Notes: generated by a model not told the origin, from the sequence alone. Shown: positions 27,235-38,043, counted from the first letter of the stretch. The stretch is DNA of 64,000 nucleotides from Geothrix sp. 21YS21S-2 (GCF_030846775.1 NZ_CP132910.1:406001-470000); one strand, 5' to 3'. Numbers and translations: made by a program.

Positions 27235-27834
27235 TCAGGGCTTGCCCAGCGCCCCGGCAAGGCGTTCCATGGTCTCCCTCCCGATCGCGAACTGGCCCGC
27301 CAGCGGCGTCGTGCACCACTCGGTCCAGGTCTTCCCCCCCGTCACGGCCATCCGCAGGGAGATGTAGGGATTCCTCAGCTTCTCCTCCGTGAGGAGCCGG
27401 CACGCGGGCAGGTTCGGGCCCAGGGCCCGCCCGGGTTCCAGCTGGAGCGAGGGCAGGGCCAGCACCTGGGTCATGCGCGGGATGAAGGCGAGGCCCAGGC
27501 CCTTCAGGAATTTGAAGAGCGCGTTCTGCTGGGCCTGGAGGACGTCGGCAGGGCTCTTCTCCAGGGGGTCGTACGTCCCGTCCGCGTTCCGGCGGACCCA
27601 GTGGCCCTTGCGGGGTTCCACGCCCTCGGCCGGAACGTTCACGATCACCAACCCCAGTTCGGCATCCGCCACGAGGAAAGCCAGGTACTGCCCGTGGGGC
27701 GTCTCCGGATCGGGCAGGTTGACCCCCACGAAGACCCGGGTCTCCGCGGGTAGGGTGCGGAAGGCTTCCAGGACCTTCCGCTTGCCATGCAAGTGGGCCG
27801 GGATCTGCGGCGGCTGGGGATGGAAGATGGGCAT
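27235..27834 (-). CDS. NERD-like (nuclease-related) domain protein
   Basis: 199 residues from ATG 27834. The start MPIFHPQPP...VLEAFRTLP and then VFVGVNLPD and LVIVNVPAEG resemble the first strands of NERD-type nuclease-related domains, where the last strand normally carries the acidic/Lys active site; here V-N-V-P replaces E-V-K, so activity is doubtful. The C-terminal half (RNPYISLRMAVTGGKTWTEW) is not recognised. No membrane segment. Confidence 0.5.
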   Translation of the reverse strand: MPIFHPQPPQIPAHLHGKRKVLEAFRTLPAETRVFVGVNLPDPETPHGQYLAFLVADAELGLVIVNVPAEGVEPRKGHWVRRNADGTYDPLEKSPADVLQAQQNALFKFLKGLGLAFIPRMTQVLALPSLQLEPGRALGPNLPACRLLTEEKLRNPYISLRMAVTGGKTWTEWCTTPLAGQFAIGRETMERLAGALGKP

Positions 27835-28026
27835 GGGAAGACTCCACGTCCAGGATGGCACAGGATTCGGACCCCCGGTCCGGCGGCGCCCCCCGTAGGC
27901 CAGATTGATGCAAGGGGCCATCATTCTGATCGCGTGGCCCTCGCCTGCCGCCCCGCCACCGCGGGATCTCAAGGACCTGCGCGGGTGGCCTGGAAGTTGC
28001 TGCCGACCTTCCCTGGGAGGTGCCCC

Positions 28027-29178
28027 ATGGCCACCCGAGCTCGCCGTTCCCTCCTCAACACCCTCTTCCTCGCGGGGACGCTGGTCCTCGCCGTGGTCCT
28101 GGTCCCGCTGAAACTGGTCCTGCAGGGGCTCCGGTGGAGCGAGGCCGGGATGCTGGTCCTGATGTTCGTCCTGATCGGGCTGGCCATCACGGTCGGCTAC
28201 CACCGGCTCTTCAGCCACCGGGCCTTCCAGGCGGCCTGGCCCCTGCGCCTGGCGGTTCTGCTGCTGGGCGCCGCGGCCTTCGAGAACTCCGCGCTTTGGT
28301 GGTGCAGCGACCACCGCCGGCATCACCGCTTCGTGGACGACCCGGCGGAGGATCCCTATGCGATCTCCAGGGGGTTCTGGCACGCCCACTGGCTGTGGGT
28401 GATGGAGGGGGAGGTCCGGCCCCTGGCGCAGGTGGCGGACCTGCAGGCCGATCCCCTCGTGCGCTGGCAGCACCGGCACCACTTCTGGATCGGCGCGGCC
28501 GTCGCCCTGGCGCCGGTCTACGTCGGCCTGGCCACCGGCGACGTGTGGGGGCAGGCGGTGATGGGCGTGCTTTTGCGCATCGTGCTGACCCACCACAGCA
28601 CCTTCCTCATCAATTCCGCCGCCCACAGGTTCGGGTCCCAGCCCTTTTCGGACGCCACCAGCGCCCGGGACAACGGGTTCCTGGCGCCCTTCACCTTCGG
28701 GGAGGGCTATCACAATTTCCACCATCATTGGCCGTGGGACTACCGGAACGCGCCGCGATGGTACCAGTGGGACCCCGGGAAATGGCTCATTTCCGCCTTC
28801 GCCTGGGTGGGGCTCGCCCGGGGGCTGAGGCGGATTCCGGCCACGGAGATCCGCCGCGCCAGGGTCGCCATGGAGGCGCGGCGGCTGACGTCGCTGCTCG
28901 CCCCGGCCGGGCCGGTCACCTGCGATGGACTGCTTGAGCGGTTGATGGCTGCCAAGGCCCGGGTGGACGAGGCGCTGGCCGCCTTCCAGGCGCACCGGGA
29001 AACCTTCGACCTGCTGAACCGCCAAAGGACCCTCCTTGGCCGCACCGCCGGCGACCTCCGCCGGGCGGCCCGTGCCCAGGGGAAGGCGGACCGGACGCGG
29101 TTCCGGGCAGCCTGGACCGCCTGGAAGGCCACGCGTTCGTGGTTCGGCCGCCAGGCCCACCAGGGATCCGCCGGATGA
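28027..29178 (+). CDS. Membrane fatty-acid/acyl-CoA desaturase
   Basis: 383 residues from ATG 28027. The three histidine boxes of delta-9-type desaturases are present: HRLFSH, HRRHH, and HNFHHHWP, with hydrophobic helices between them. It forms a diiron site at the inner face of the membrane and puts a double bond into acyl chains. The C-terminal 90 residues after the catalytic core are helical and basic, longer than the minimal enzyme. No electron-donor gene is adjacent; the ferredoxin at 34967 is a possible partner (inference). Confidence 0.93.
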   Translation: MATRARRSLLNTLFLAGTLVLAVVLVPLKLVLQGLRWSEAGMLVLMFVLIGLAITVGYHRLFSHRAFQAAWPLRLAVLLLGAAAFENSALWWCSDHRRHHRFVDDPAEDPYAISRGFWHAHWLWVMEGEVRPLAQVADLQADPLVRWQHRHHFWIGAAVALAPVYVGLATGDVWGQAVMGVLLRIVLTHHSTFLINSAAHRFGSQPFSDATSARDNGFLAPFTFGEGYHNFHHHWPWDYRNAPRWYQWDPGKWLISAFAWVGLARGLRRIPATEIRRARVAMEARRLTSLLAPAGPVTCDGLLERLMAAKARVDEALAAFQAHRETFDLLNRQRTLLGRTAGDLRRAARAQGKADRTRFRAAWTAWKATRSWFGRQAHQGSAG

Positions 29179-29354
29179 GCGCGACTGGTTTCCCCGCTTC
29201 CAGGGCCGGGCGGGAGATGCCATCCTTCGTGGGGTTTCACGCTGGATCGGACACACTTGAAAAGGGGCGTAAGGATGGGGTTGGCCGCTCGGATTGATGC
29301 CGGACCCGGGGCGGGAAAGCCCCTCGGCCTCCAGGTCCGGACCGGCGGATTTCC

Positions 29355-31103
29355 ATGAATCCGGCGGGTCGGGCCCGGGTGGCCATCCTCGCCGGGCTCC
29401 TGTCCGGGCCCCTGCTTCCGGCCCCGCCGGGGGGGGCCGTGCAGGTGACCGTCACCGGCCTGGAGGGTCCGCTGCGGGACCAGGTGCGCAAGGCCCTGGC
29501 CCTCCCCCGGGGCATGGACGGACCGGGAGCGGTGGACCGGGGCTGGGTGGACCGCTTCGCCGGCCAGGTGGAGGCCAAGGTCAAACTGGCCCTCGAACCC
29601 TTCGGCTACTACCGGCCGGTGATCCAGGTGACCCGCTCCGGGCCCGCGGGCGGCCACCTCCAGATCCAGGTGGCGGCGGGGGAGCCGGTGCGCATCGGTC
29701 ACCGCCGGGTGGAGGTCACCGGCGCCGGCGCCTCCGATCCGACCCTCGCGGCCCTGGTGGCCGCCTTTCCCCTCAAGCCCGGCGACCCGCTGATCCACCC
29801 TGAGTACGAGGCGGCGCGCTCGGGCCTCAAGAGCCGCGCCGAAGGGCTGGGCTACCTGGACGCCGACTTCACCCGCCACGAGATCGTCGTGGACCCCGCC
29901 ACCCAGACCGCCACGCTGGACCTGGTCCTGGCCACCGGGGAGCTGTACCGCTTCAAGGACGCCCGCTTCCTGGGCGCCCCCGACTACCCGGCCCCGTTTC
30001 TCCGGCGGTACGTGGCCTTCCAGCCGGGCGACCCCTTCACCCGCGCCCGGCTCGGCCTGACCCAGGTGCAGCTGGCCGGTTCGGAGCGCTTCAAGGAGGT
30101 GATCCTCACCTCGGAACCGGCAGACCGCGACGTCACCCTCCGCATCGACCTCAAGCAGGGCCCCCGCCGGTCCCTGCGCACCGGGGTGGGCTACGGCACC
30201 GACACCGGGCCCCGCTTCTCGGTGCGCTACCGGGACCTGGACATGCTGAACCGGGGCCATGAGCTGACCACCAGCCTCTACGCCTCCCAGCGCCTGCAGG
30301 GCCTCTCCTCCACCTACACGCTGCCCATGGGCTCCGGATTGCAGGACACCGCCACCCTGCAGGTGATCCTGCAGAAGGAGGAACTGGCGGATTTGGTGAC
30401 CCGGCTGGCGTCGGTGGAGGTGGCCCGGAACCGTTCGCTGGGGCCCGGCACCCTGGGCACGGCCTACGTGCGGTTCCTCCAGGAGGCCTACACCTCCGTG
30501 GGGCTCTACCACCGCACCCGGCTGGTGCTTCCCGGCGTGCGTTTCACCCGGGACCGGCTCGACGACCCCAGGCTCCCCACCCGGGGCCTGCGCGTCGCCC
30601 TGGAGGCCCGGGGCACGGACCGGGCCCTGGGGTCCGACACCCGCATGGTCCAGCTCCTGGGCGCGGTGAGCCACCTCCAGCCCCTGCCGGCCCGGTTGTC
30701 CGTCCAGAGCCGCCTGCGGGTGGGCGCCACCTTCTCCGCCGAGCCGGTGGACGCCCTGCCTCCGACCCTGCGCTTTTTCGCCGGAGGGGACCAGAGCGTT
30801 CGCGGCTACGCCTATCAAAGCCTGGGCCTGCGGAACGCGGCCGGAAAGGTGGTGGGCGGCAAACAGCTCCTGGCCACCAGCCTGGAGCTGGAACGGGCGC
30901 TGCCCCGCAACTGGGGCGTCTCGATCTTCCACGACGCCGGCAACGCCTTCGAGTCCTTCAAGGGAGTGCGCCTGCACCAGGGGGCCGGGGTGGGGCTCCA
31001 CTACCGCTCGCCGGTGGGCAGCCTCAACCTGTCCCTGGCCCGGCGGATCCGGGACGAAGCGCCCGGCTGGCGGATCCACTTCAGCGTGGGGGCCTTCCTG
31101 TGA
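29355..31103 (+). CDS. tamA: TamA-like outer-membrane Omp85 protein
   Basis: 582 residues with a hydrophobic signal-like N-terminus (VAILAGLLSGPLLPAPPGGA). Three POTRA-like repeats (about 30-250) and a 16-strand barrel. GGDQSVRGY is the L6 (V/I)RGF/Y loop that all Omp85 members need, and GAGVGLHYRSPVG is the last-strand region. It works with TamB, encoded by the overlapping next gene (GTGA). Role: outer-membrane protein insertion or phospholipid movement. Confidence 0.92.
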   Translation: MNPAGRARVAILAGLLSGPLLPAPPGGAVQVTVTGLEGPLRDQVRKALALPRGMDGPGAVDRGWVDRFAGQVEAKVKLALEPFGYYRPVIQVTRSGPAGGHLQIQVAAGEPVRIGHRRVEVTGAGASDPTLAALVAAFPLKPGDPLIHPEYEAARSGLKSRAEGLGYLDADFTRHEIVVDPATQTATLDLVLATGELYRFKDARFLGAPDYPAPFLRRYVAFQPGDPFTRARLGLTQVQLAGSERFKEVILTSEPADRDVTLRIDLKQGPRRSLRTGVGYGTDTGPRFSVRYRDLDMLNRGHELTTSLYASQRLQGLSSTYTLPMGSGLQDTATLQVILQKEELADLVTRLASVEVARNRSLGPGTLGTAYVRFLQEAYTSVGLYHRTRLVLPGVRFTRDRLDDPRLPTRGLRVALEARGTDRALGSDTRMVQLLGAVSHLQPLPARLSVQSRLRVGATFSAEPVDALPPTLRFFAGGDQSVRGYAYQSLGLRNAAGKVVGGKQLLATSLELERALPRNWGVSIFHDAGNAFESFKGVRLHQGAGVGLHYRSPVGSLNLSLARRIRDEAPGWRIHFSVGAFL

Positions 31104-34100
31104 GCCGCCGGGGCAGGGTCCTGCGCGGGCTGGCCGCGGGCGCCCTGGCGCTGCTGCTCCTCTGCGCCGGCGTCGCCGGCTGGCTGGGCGGGACCGGGAG
31201 CGGGGTCCGCTGGCTCCTGGCGACCCTGGCCCGGCGTTCCGGGGCCGTCTATTCGGCCCGGAAGGTGGAGGGCCGCCTGGGCCGCCTGCACCTGGAAGGG
31301 GTCCGGCTGGCGATGGGCACGCTGGACGTGGAGATCGACCGGGCCGACCTGGACTGGAACCCCGGGGCGCTGCCGTTCCGCCGCATCCCCGTCCAGGCGC
31401 TGGTCCTCCAGGGGGTCCGGGTCCGGGACCACGCCCCCCGGGAACCGGAACCGAAGCCCTTCCTCTGGCCGGCCGTGCCGGATGTGGTGGCCCGGCTGCG
31501 CGTCGAGGTGGCGCGGGCGGAGGTGGCGGATCTGACGTACCGGCGCCTGGACGATCCCGCCGTGAAGGTGACCCGGCTGCGGACCTCAGCCCGCTGGGAG
31601 GCCTCCCGGCTCAGCCTGCCGGCCCTGGAGCTGGAAACGCCCCAGGGGCGCCTCGGCGGCACCCTGGCCGTGGCCTTCCGGGAGCCGGCCTTCCAGGCCG
31701 ATCTGGCCCTGGTCCCCGGGGCGCCGCTGGGGGGCGTGGACAAGGCGACCCTGAGGGTGCGGCTGGGAGCGGGCGCCGCATCCGAGCTGCTGGCCGGCCC
31801 GGTCCAGGGCGTCCTGGAGGGCAGGGGGCGGTGCCTGGCCGCCGTGGACGGGACCCTCCGCCTCGCCCCCACCCGCCTGGCCTTCCAGATCGTGCAGGGG
31901 CGCTGGTTGAACGGGTCCCTCACCGGCAGCCTGGGACTGGACCTGCGGGCCGGATGGCAGGGGGATCTGGCCGGCCGGGGCCTGGATCCCGCGGGGCTGG
32001 ACCCCGCCTGGAAGGGGCTCCTGAACTTCGATCTGAAGGGCGCCGGGCAGGCTGAGCGCACCGAGGTGCAAGCCGTCCTCCTGAGGAGCCGCCTGCATGG
32101 CCAGGCCCTGGATGGCCGGCTGAGCCTCCTGCGCGAGGGCGGGGAGGTGACCCTTTCGAGCCTGTTCCTGCGGGGCCGGGGCTTCGAGGTGACCGCCTCG
32201 GGCCGGCTGAGCCAGCGCATCCAGCTGGAAGCGCGGGTCCAGGAATTCGCCCTGCTTCTGCCCGGAACCCGCGGCAGCCTCCAGGCCAAGGGGTGGGGCC
32301 GGCGCGCCCAGGGCGCGTCCACCGGCGAGCTGGCTGGGCAGGGAAGGGGTCTGGCCGGCTTCGGCGGCAAGCTCGACCGCGTGACCTTCAAGGGGCTGCT
32401 TCAGGACCGCCTGGCCCTGGATCTCGCCCTGGAGGGCCTGGCCCTGGGCCGCTTCCAGGCCGGCAGCCTGGGCCTGAAGGCCCAGGGCACGGTGGCCCGC
32501 CACGAACTCCAGGCCACCCTCCGGAGCCGGGAGGCCCAGGTGGGTCTCGCCTTGTCCGGGGGCTACGCCCAGGGGGCCTGGACCGGCACCCTGCTGTCCC
32601 TGGCCGGCCGGGACCGCTCCGGCCCCTGGACTCTCCAGGCTCCGGCGGCGCTGGAGTTCGGCCCCGGCCACGTCCGGATCGCCGCCTTCCGCCTCCAGGG
32701 CCGCGGCCCGGAACGGCTGGACGCTTCCGCCCGGATCCTCCTGAACCCCGTCCGAGGCAGCGCCTCCGCGGCCTGGGACAGCCTGGACCTGGGCCGCCTG
32801 CGCTCCTGGATCGCCGGCCTGGAGGTGCAGGGGGCCACCACGGGGAGGGCCTCCGGCGAGCTCCGGGACGACGGCCGCCTGACCCTGTCCAGCCAGGTCC
32901 AGGTCCGGGGCAGCCTCGCCTCCGGCGGACGGACCTGGGTCCTGGAAGGGGCCCGCCTGGAGGCGGCCGGGGACGAACGCGGCCTCCAGGGCGCCCTGGG
33001 CCTCCGCCTGGCCGGGGGCGGCGGCCTGGACGCGCGGTTTTCGGCCCCCGGCCCGGCGCGGCTGGCCCTGCCTCCCGGGGGCAGCCTGGACCTCGCCTGG
33101 AACGACCTGGATCCCGCCTGGGCGCGGCCCTGGCTTCCGTCCGGGATCGCCGTGGAGGGCCGTCTCGCCGGCAAGGTCCAGGCCAGGGTCCAGGCCGACC
33201 GCAGCTTCATGGTGACCGGCCGGGCTGATCTCACCCAGGGCCGGGTCCACGGCCGGACCTCCGGCGGCGAAGTGGAAGCGGTGCTGGGCAGCACCACGCT
33301 CGCCTGGACCTGGAGCGGCGAGGCCCTGAAGGGCGACCTGGACCTGGCGCTGGCCGGGCACGGCGGCGTGAAGGGCGGCTTCCGCCTCCCGCTGGCGGCC
33401 CGCTGGCCCCTGGTCCTGGACCGCGACGCCGCCCTGGAGGCGTCCCTGGCCGGGCGGATCCAGGAGAAGGGCCTGCTCGGGGCCCACCTGCCGTCCCTTG
33501 CCCAGGAGACGAGCGGTGAGCTGGAGCTGGACCTGCGCCTGCGGGGCTCCCCCCGGGCGCCCGCCCTCGCCGGGCGCGTGGTGCTGTCCGGGGCCGGGGC
33601 CTACCTGCCCGCCGCCGGCATCACCCTGCGCGACGTCCGCTGCACGGCCCTGCTGGAGAAGGACCTGATCCGCCTCCAGGATTTCCATGCCGCGTCGGGG
33701 CCCGGGTCCCTGCAGGGCTCGGCGGACTTCCACCTGGCGGGCCCCAGCCTGGTGTCCTGGAAGGGGGCCCTGGAGGGCAAGGACTTCCAGGTGGTGGCCT
33801 TCCCGGAGGTGGACGCCCTGGCCTCGCCCGCCCTCACCTTCGAAGGCGGCCCCGGCCGCCTGCAGGTGCGCGGGGAGGTCCTTCTGCCGACCCTGAAGAT
33901 CACCGGCGAACCCGACCACGGCCTGCAGGCCCCCAGCGCCGACGTGCGGGTCCTGGGCCGCGAGGCGGCCGCGGCCAGGGCCTTCCCCCTGGCCCTGGAC
34001 GCCCGCGTCAAGCTGCGCTTCGGCGACCACGTGCTGGTGTCCACCGGCCCCATCGACGCCCGGCTGGGGGGGGAGCTGATGCTGGTCTTCAGCAACCCGG

Positions 34101-34777
34101 ACCAGGTGCAAAGCCAGGGGCAGATCCAGGTCGTGCAGGGCCGGTTCCGCACCTACGGAGTGGACCTGGACATCACCCGCGGCCGCCTCTACTACGCAGG
34201 CGGCCCCCTGGCCGATCCCACCCTGGATGTCCTGGCCGTGCGGCAGGTGGGGGAGGTGAAGGCCGGGGTCACCGTGACGGGGCCCCTGACCGCCCCCGTG
34301 ACCGCCCTGTACTCCGACCCCGCCATGCCCGACGAGGACAAGCTGTCCTACATCGTCATGGGCCATGCCCTCGGCGCCGCGGGCGGCGCCGGCGTGGACC
34401 TCATGGGCCGGGCCTCGTCCTACCTCATCAGCAAGGGCCAGTCCGCCGTCCTCCAGGACCGCATCAAGTCCCGCCTGGGCCTGAGCACCCTGGATATCCG
34501 CACGGCCCCAGGGGACGATCCCCGGCTCATGGGCTACAAGCCCCTGGTCTCCACGTCCGCCGCGGCCGCCAACGCCCAGGCGGTGCCCGCGGCCCAGGCC
34601 ATGATGACCCTGGGCAAATACCTGACCCCGCGCCTGTTCGTAAGCTACGGCCGGTCCCTCTTCACGGGCGGCAACCTGTTCCTGCTGCGGTTCGATCTGC
34701 AGAAGCACGTGCAGGCGGAGGCCCAGACCGGCACCGAAAGCGGCGTGGATATCTATTACAAGCTGGAATTCAAGTAG
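31100..34777 (+). CDS. tamB: TamB-like translocation/assembly module protein
   Basis: 1225 residues; GTG start overlaps tamA by 4 bases. N-terminal membrane anchor (GLAAGALALLLLCAGVAG), very long AsmA/TamB-type beta-repeat region, and the C-terminal TamB (DUF490) domain from about 860 (GPIDARLGGELMLVF; GRFRTYGVDLDITRGRLYYA; SDPAMPDEDKLSYIVMGHAL). Periplasm-spanning bridge between inner membrane and the TamA barrel, now linked to phospholipid transport. Length and arrangement are normal. Confidence 0.95.
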   Translation: MSRRGRVLRGLAAGALALLLLCAGVAGWLGGTGSGVRWLLATLARRSGAVYSARKVEGRLGRLHLEGVRLAMGTLDVEIDRADLDWNPGALPFRRIPVQALVLQGVRVRDHAPREPEPKPFLWPAVPDVVARLRVEVARAEVADLTYRRLDDPAVKVTRLRTSARWEASRLSLPALELETPQGRLGGTLAVAFREPAFQADLALVPGAPLGGVDKATLRVRLGAGAASELLAGPVQGVLEGRGRCLAAVDGTLRLAPTRLAFQIVQGRWLNGSLTGSLGLDLRAGWQGDLAGRGLDPAGLDPAWKGLLNFDLKGAGQAERTEVQAVLLRSRLHGQALDGRLSLLREGGEVTLSSLFLRGRGFEVTASGRLSQRIQLEARVQEFALLLPGTRGSLQAKGWGRRAQGASTGELAGQGRGLAGFGGKLDRVTFKGLLQDRLALDLALEGLALGRFQAGSLGLKAQGTVARHELQATLRSREAQVGLALSGGYAQGAWTGTLLSLAGRDRSGPWTLQAPAALEFGPGHVRIAAFRLQGRGPERLDASARILLNPVRGSASAAWDSLDLGRLRSWIAGLEVQGATTGRASGELRDDGRLTLSSQVQVRGSLASGGRTWVLEGARLEAAGDERGLQGALGLRLAGGGGLDARFSAPGPARLALPPGGSLDLAWNDLDPAWARPWLPSGIAVEGRLAGKVQARVQADRSFMVTGRADLTQGRVHGRTSGGEVEAVLGSTTLAWTWSGEALKGDLDLALAGHGGVKGGFRLPLAARWPLVLDRDAALEASLAGRIQEKGLLGAHLPSLAQETSGELELDLRLRGSPRAPALAGRVVLSGAGAYLPAAGITLRDVRCTALLEKDLIRLQDFHAASGPGSLQGSADFHLAGPSLVSWKGALEGKDFQVVAFPEVDALASPALTFEGGPGRLQVRGEVLLPTLKITGEPDHGLQAPSADVRVLGREAAAARAFPLALDARVKLRFGDHVLVSTGPIDARLGGELMLVFSNPDQVQSQGQIQVVQGRFRTYGVDLDITRGRLYYAGGPLADPTLDVLAVRQVGEVKAGVTVTGPLTAPVTALYSDPAMPDEDKLSYIVMGHALGAAGGAGVDLMGRASSYLISKGQSAVLQDRIKSRLGLSTLDIRTAPGDDPRLMGYKPLVSTSAAAANAQAVPAAQAMMTLGKYLTPRLFVSYGRSLFTGGNLFLLRFDLQKHVQAEAQTGTESGVDIYYKLEFK

Positions 34778-34966
34778 GGTCTGGGGGATCACGAGCACCA
34801 CCCCGGGCCGCGCCATGGGGGATGCCTGCGTCTGGACGCTCACGACCGGCATCGCGCAGGCTGCGGTCCGAACACCCTCCGAAAAGCAGCCCGTTGACCG
34901 GGCCCGCCCTGCGATTCCAGGTCCAGGGGATGGGCCGGAACCAGGCTCGATCGTTAACCGGGCGCC

Positions 34967-35227
34967 CTAGTGTTTGAAGTAATCGGCGTTCTTCTCGATG
35001 TAGGACTCGAACCCGGCCGGCACCTCATCCTTCGGGAAGATGGCGTTCACCGGGCACTCGCTCACACAGGCGCCGCAGTCGATGCAGGTGTCGGGGTCGA
35101 TGAACAGCTGGTCGACCTTGTCGAAGTCCCCTTCGGCCTTGGCTGGATGGATGCAATCCACCGGACAGACCTCGACACAAGCCGTATCCTTCGTTCCGAT
35201 GCAGGGTTCCGTGATCACGTAGGTCAT
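34967..35227 (-). CDS. 7Fe/8Fe ferredoxin
   Basis: 86 residues. First cluster: Cys in EPCIGTKDTACVEVCP, the C-x7-C-x3-CP form that holds a [3Fe-4S] or [4Fe-4S]; second cluster CIDCGACVSECP (C-x2-C-x2-C-x3-CP). Typical of Thermus/Azotobacter-type ferredoxins. Cytoplasmic electron carrier. Ribosome site GGAGG. Stands alone, 95 bases before the cytochrome gene. Confidence 0.95.
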   Translation of the reverse strand: MTYVITEPCIGTKDTACVEVCPVDCIHPAKAEGDFDKVDQLFIDPDTCIDCGACVSECPVNAIFPKDEVPAGFESYIEKNADYFKH

Positions 35228-35322
35228 GCCCCGCCTCCTTTCCAGAGGTGCGCTGATGAGGCCCTGCCAAATTTAGTCTGGATCTCCGGTCGCGCAAGGC
35301 CGGGTCCCGGCCGGAGGACGCC

Positions 35323-35895
35323 CTACTCGGGAGCGGGCGCCCCGCCCTCGATCCAGCGCTTCATGAGGCGCGCGAAGGCCTTCTGGGAGATGGGCGGCCG
35401 GGGCCTGCCTTCGCCCGGGTTCCAGCCGGCCTTCACCAGCGGATCCTCCGCCACGTGGCGAAGCAGCTGGGCGAGGGTCAAGCCCCCGTTCTGGTCCGGG
35501 TCCTTGAGCTGCCGGGCCAGGGCCGCGGGGCTGCGGCCCTGGAAGACCAGCGGCATTTCGGGGGGAGGCAGGCGCCATGCGGGGTTGCCGGGGGGCATGC
35601 CAGGGCCCGGCACGTTGGCCGTCTGGTGGCAGTTCATGCATTTGAGGGCGTAGACCCCCTCGCCGGAAGGGCCTCGAACGACGTTCTGGGTGTGGGGATG
35701 GCTGTCCTCGCCCTGGAGGGGGCGGTTGCCGTCGGGGTGGCAGTTCATGCACCGGGGGTGCATGAAGACCTTGTAGGCCTCCAGGAAGGCGGCCTTGGCC
35801 TCCGCCGCGGTCGGCGGGGGCGCGGGCTTGGCCGCGTGGAGGGGGCCGGCCGCGAGGGCCAGGCCGAGGAGGAAATGCCGGATCGAGGGGGGCAT
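35323..35895 (-). CDS. Periplasmic di-haem c-type cytochrome
   Basis: 190 residues with a signal peptide (FLLGLALAAGPLHA) and two CMNCH haem-binding motifs about 40 residues apart. It directly follows the large molybdenum-hydroxylase subunit on the same strand (9-base gap), so it is the probable electron acceptor of that enzyme, as cytochromes are in other Tat-exported isoquinoline-oxidoreductase-like complexes. Confidence 0.9.
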   Translation of the reverse strand: MPPSIRHFLLGLALAAGPLHAAKPAPPPTAAEAKAAFLEAYKVFMHPRCMNCHPDGNRPLQGEDSHPHTQNVVRGPSGEGVYALKCMNCHQTANVPGPGMPPGNPAWRLPPPEMPLVFQGRSPAALARQLKDPDQNGGLTLAQLLRHVAEDPLVKAGWNPGEGRPRPPISQKAFARLMKRWIEGGAPAPE

Positions 35896-35904
35896 TGCGG
35901 ACTC

Positions 35905-38043
35905 CTAGAGCCGGATGGGCAGGTGCCTCACCCGCTGGCCGGTGAGGAGGAAGAGGGCATTGGCCACCGCCGGCGCCACCGGGGGCACCCCGGGCTCGCC
36001 GATGCCGCCCATCTTCGCGGTGCTGGGCAGGATGTGGACCTCCACGCGGGGCATCTCGTTGATCCGGAGCAGGGGATAGTCGTGGAAGTTCCCCTGCCGG
36101 ACCCGGCCCTGGGCGAAGGTGATCTCGCCGTGCAGGGCCGCCGTGAGCCCGAAGACCACCGCCCCTTCCATCTGGGCCCGCACCCCTTCGGGGTTCACCG
36201 CCAGCCCGCAGTCCACGGCGCAGACCACCCGGTGGACCCGGGGCCGGCCCTGGTCCACGGACACCTCGGCCACCTGCGCCACGAAGCTGCCGAAGGACTC
36301 GTGGACCGCCAGGCCCAGGGCATGGCCCGCGGCCACGGGACGGCCCCAGCCGGCCTTCTCCGCGGCCAGCTCCAGCACCGCCAGGTGGCGGGGGTGGGCC
36401 TGGAGCAGGCGGCGGCGGTAGGCCAGCGGGTCCACGCCCGCGGCATGGGCCAGTTCGTCGATGAGGCTCTCCATCACGAAGGCCGTGTGGCTGTGGCCCA
36501 CGGAGCGCCACCACAGCACGGGCACCCCGGTGCTGGGGCTGTGGAGGCTCACGTGGTGGTGGGGGACGCCCGCGAGGTAGGGGGAATCCGCCACGCCCTC
36601 CGTGGAGGTGGGGTCGATGCCGTTCTTCATCATCATGGCTTCGAAGGGCGTGCCCACCAGGATGGACTGCCCCACCAGGGTGTGCTGCCAGGCTTCGGGC
36701 AGGCCGTCGGCCCCCAGGGCCACCCGGGCCCGGTGCAGGAAGCCCGAGCGGTAGTAGCCGCCCCGGATGTCGTCCTCGCGGGTCCACACCACCTTGACGG
36801 GCCTGCCCGCCGCCTTGGCCACGTGCAGGGCCTCGGTGACGAAATCGGACGTGGGGTTCGCCCTGCGTCCGAACCCGCCCCCGAGGAAGACGGTGTGGAG
36901 GGTGATCTGGCTGGGCTTGAGGCCCGTGATGCGGGCGGCGGCCTGGTGATCGGGGCCCTGGAACTGGGTCCCGCTCCAGATCTCGCAGCTGTCCGGGCCC
37001 AGCTTCACGGTGCAGTTGAGCGGTTCCATGGGGGCGTGGGCGAGGTAGGGCACGGCGTACTCGGCCTCCAGGACCTTGGAGGCCTTGGCCAGCACGGAGG
37101 GGGCGTCGCCGGCCTGGGCCGCCACCTTTCCCGGGGTGGCCGCCAGGCGCCGGAACTCCTGGAAGAGGGATCCGGTGTCCAGCCCCGCGTTGGGGCCCAG
37201 GTCCCAGGCCACCGCCAGGGCGTCCCGCCCGCGCTCGGCCGCCCAGAAGTCCTCGGCCACCACCGCCACCCCGCTGGGCACCTGGAGCACCGCGCGCACG
37301 CCCGGGACGGCCTTCGCGCGGGCCGCATCGAAGGACCGGACCTTGGCCCCGAACACCGGAGGCCGGGCCACCAGGGCCGTGAGCAGGCCCGGGAACTGCA
37401 CGTCCATCCCGAAGATGGCCCGGCCGTTCACCTTTTCCGGCCCGTCCAGCCGGCGCCGCGGCTGACCGATGATCTTCCAGTCCCGGGGATCCTTGAGGGG
37501 GATGGGGCCCGGGGCCGGCAGCCTGGAGGCCGCCACCGCCAGCTCGCCATAGGTGGCCTTGCGGTCCCCCGCGTGGACCACGCCGTTGTCCGTGCGGCAC
37601 TGGGAGGGATCCACCCCGAAACGCTGGGCGGCGGCCTGGATCAGGAGGGCCCGGGCCAGGGCCCCGGCCTGGCGGTACCGGTCGAACTCGGACCAGGTGC
37701 TGCTGGAGCCTCCGGTCATCTGCATGCCGAAGACCGCGTGGGCGTAGGCCGGGGCGGCGGGGGCATGCTCGGCCCGCACCCTGGACCAGTCCGCGTCCAG
37801 CTCCTCGGCGATGAGCATGGGCAGGGTGGTCCAGATGCCCTGGCCCATTTCCGAATGGGACAGGAGCACCGTGATGCGGTCGTCGCTGCCGATGCGCAGG
37901 AAGGCGTTGGGGGCGAAGGGGGCGGCGGGCTCCACGGCCTGGGCGGCCCGGGAGGCGGCCGGCACCAGGAAGGCGACCGTCAGTCCTCCTGCCGCGGCGC
38001 CACCGGCCTTGAGGAAATCGCGGCGGGTCAGGGTCCCGGTCAT
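35905..38043 (-). CDS. Molybdopterin (molybdenum hydroxylase) large subunit, IorB-like, Tat-exported
   Basis: 712 residues from ATG 38043. Twin-arginine signal [15 protein letters not shown], then the xanthine-dehydrogenase-family aldehyde-oxidase fold: [28 protein letters not shown] (molybdopterin loop), and near the end [20 protein letters not shown] with the catalytic Glu. Subgroup of isoquinoline 1-oxidoreductase beta. It starts in the ATGA overlap with the [2Fe-2S] subunit gene and is followed by a cytochrome gene. Substrate: N-heteroaromatic or aldehyde, not decidable. Confidence 0.93.
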   Translation of the reverse strand: MTGTLTRRDFLKAGGAAAGGLTVAFLVPAASRAAQAVEPAAPFAPNAFLRIGSDDRITVLLSHSEMGQGIWTTLPMLIAEELDADWSRVRAEHAPAAPAYAHAVFGMQMTGGSSSTWSEFDRYRQAGALARALLIQAAAQRFGVDPSQCRTDNGVVHAGDRKATYGELAVAASRLPAPGPIPLKDPRDWKIIGQPRRRLDGPEKVNGRAIFGMDVQFPGLLTALVARPPVFGAKVRSFDAARAKAVPGVRAVLQVPSGVAVVAEDFWAAERGRDALAVAWDLGPNAGLDTGSLFQEFRRLAATPGKVAAQAGDAPSVLAKASKVLEAEYAVPYLAHAPMEPLNCTVKLGPDSCEIWSGTQFQGPDHQAAARITGLKPSQITLHTVFLGGGFGRRANPTSDFVTEALHVAKAAGRPVKVVWTREDDIRGGYYRSGFLHRARVALGADGLPEAWQHTLVGQSILVGTPFEAMMMKNGIDPTSTEGVADSPYLAGVPHHHVSLHSPSTGVPVLWWRSVGHSHTAFVMESLIDELAHAAGVDPLAYRRRLLQAHPRHLAVLELAAEKAGWGRPVAAGHALGLAVHESFGSFVAQVAEVSVDQGRPRVHRVVCAVDCGLAVNPEGVRAQMEGAVVFGLTAALHGEITFAQGRVRQGNFHDYPLLRINEMPRVEVHILPSTAKMGGIGEPGVPPVAPAVANALFLLTGQRVRHLPIRL

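Noticed and set aside
31586-34852. 1088-codon minus-strand frame opposite tamB
   Set aside because: Gln/Gly/Pro-rich shadow of tamB codon bias; overlaps a well supported gene.
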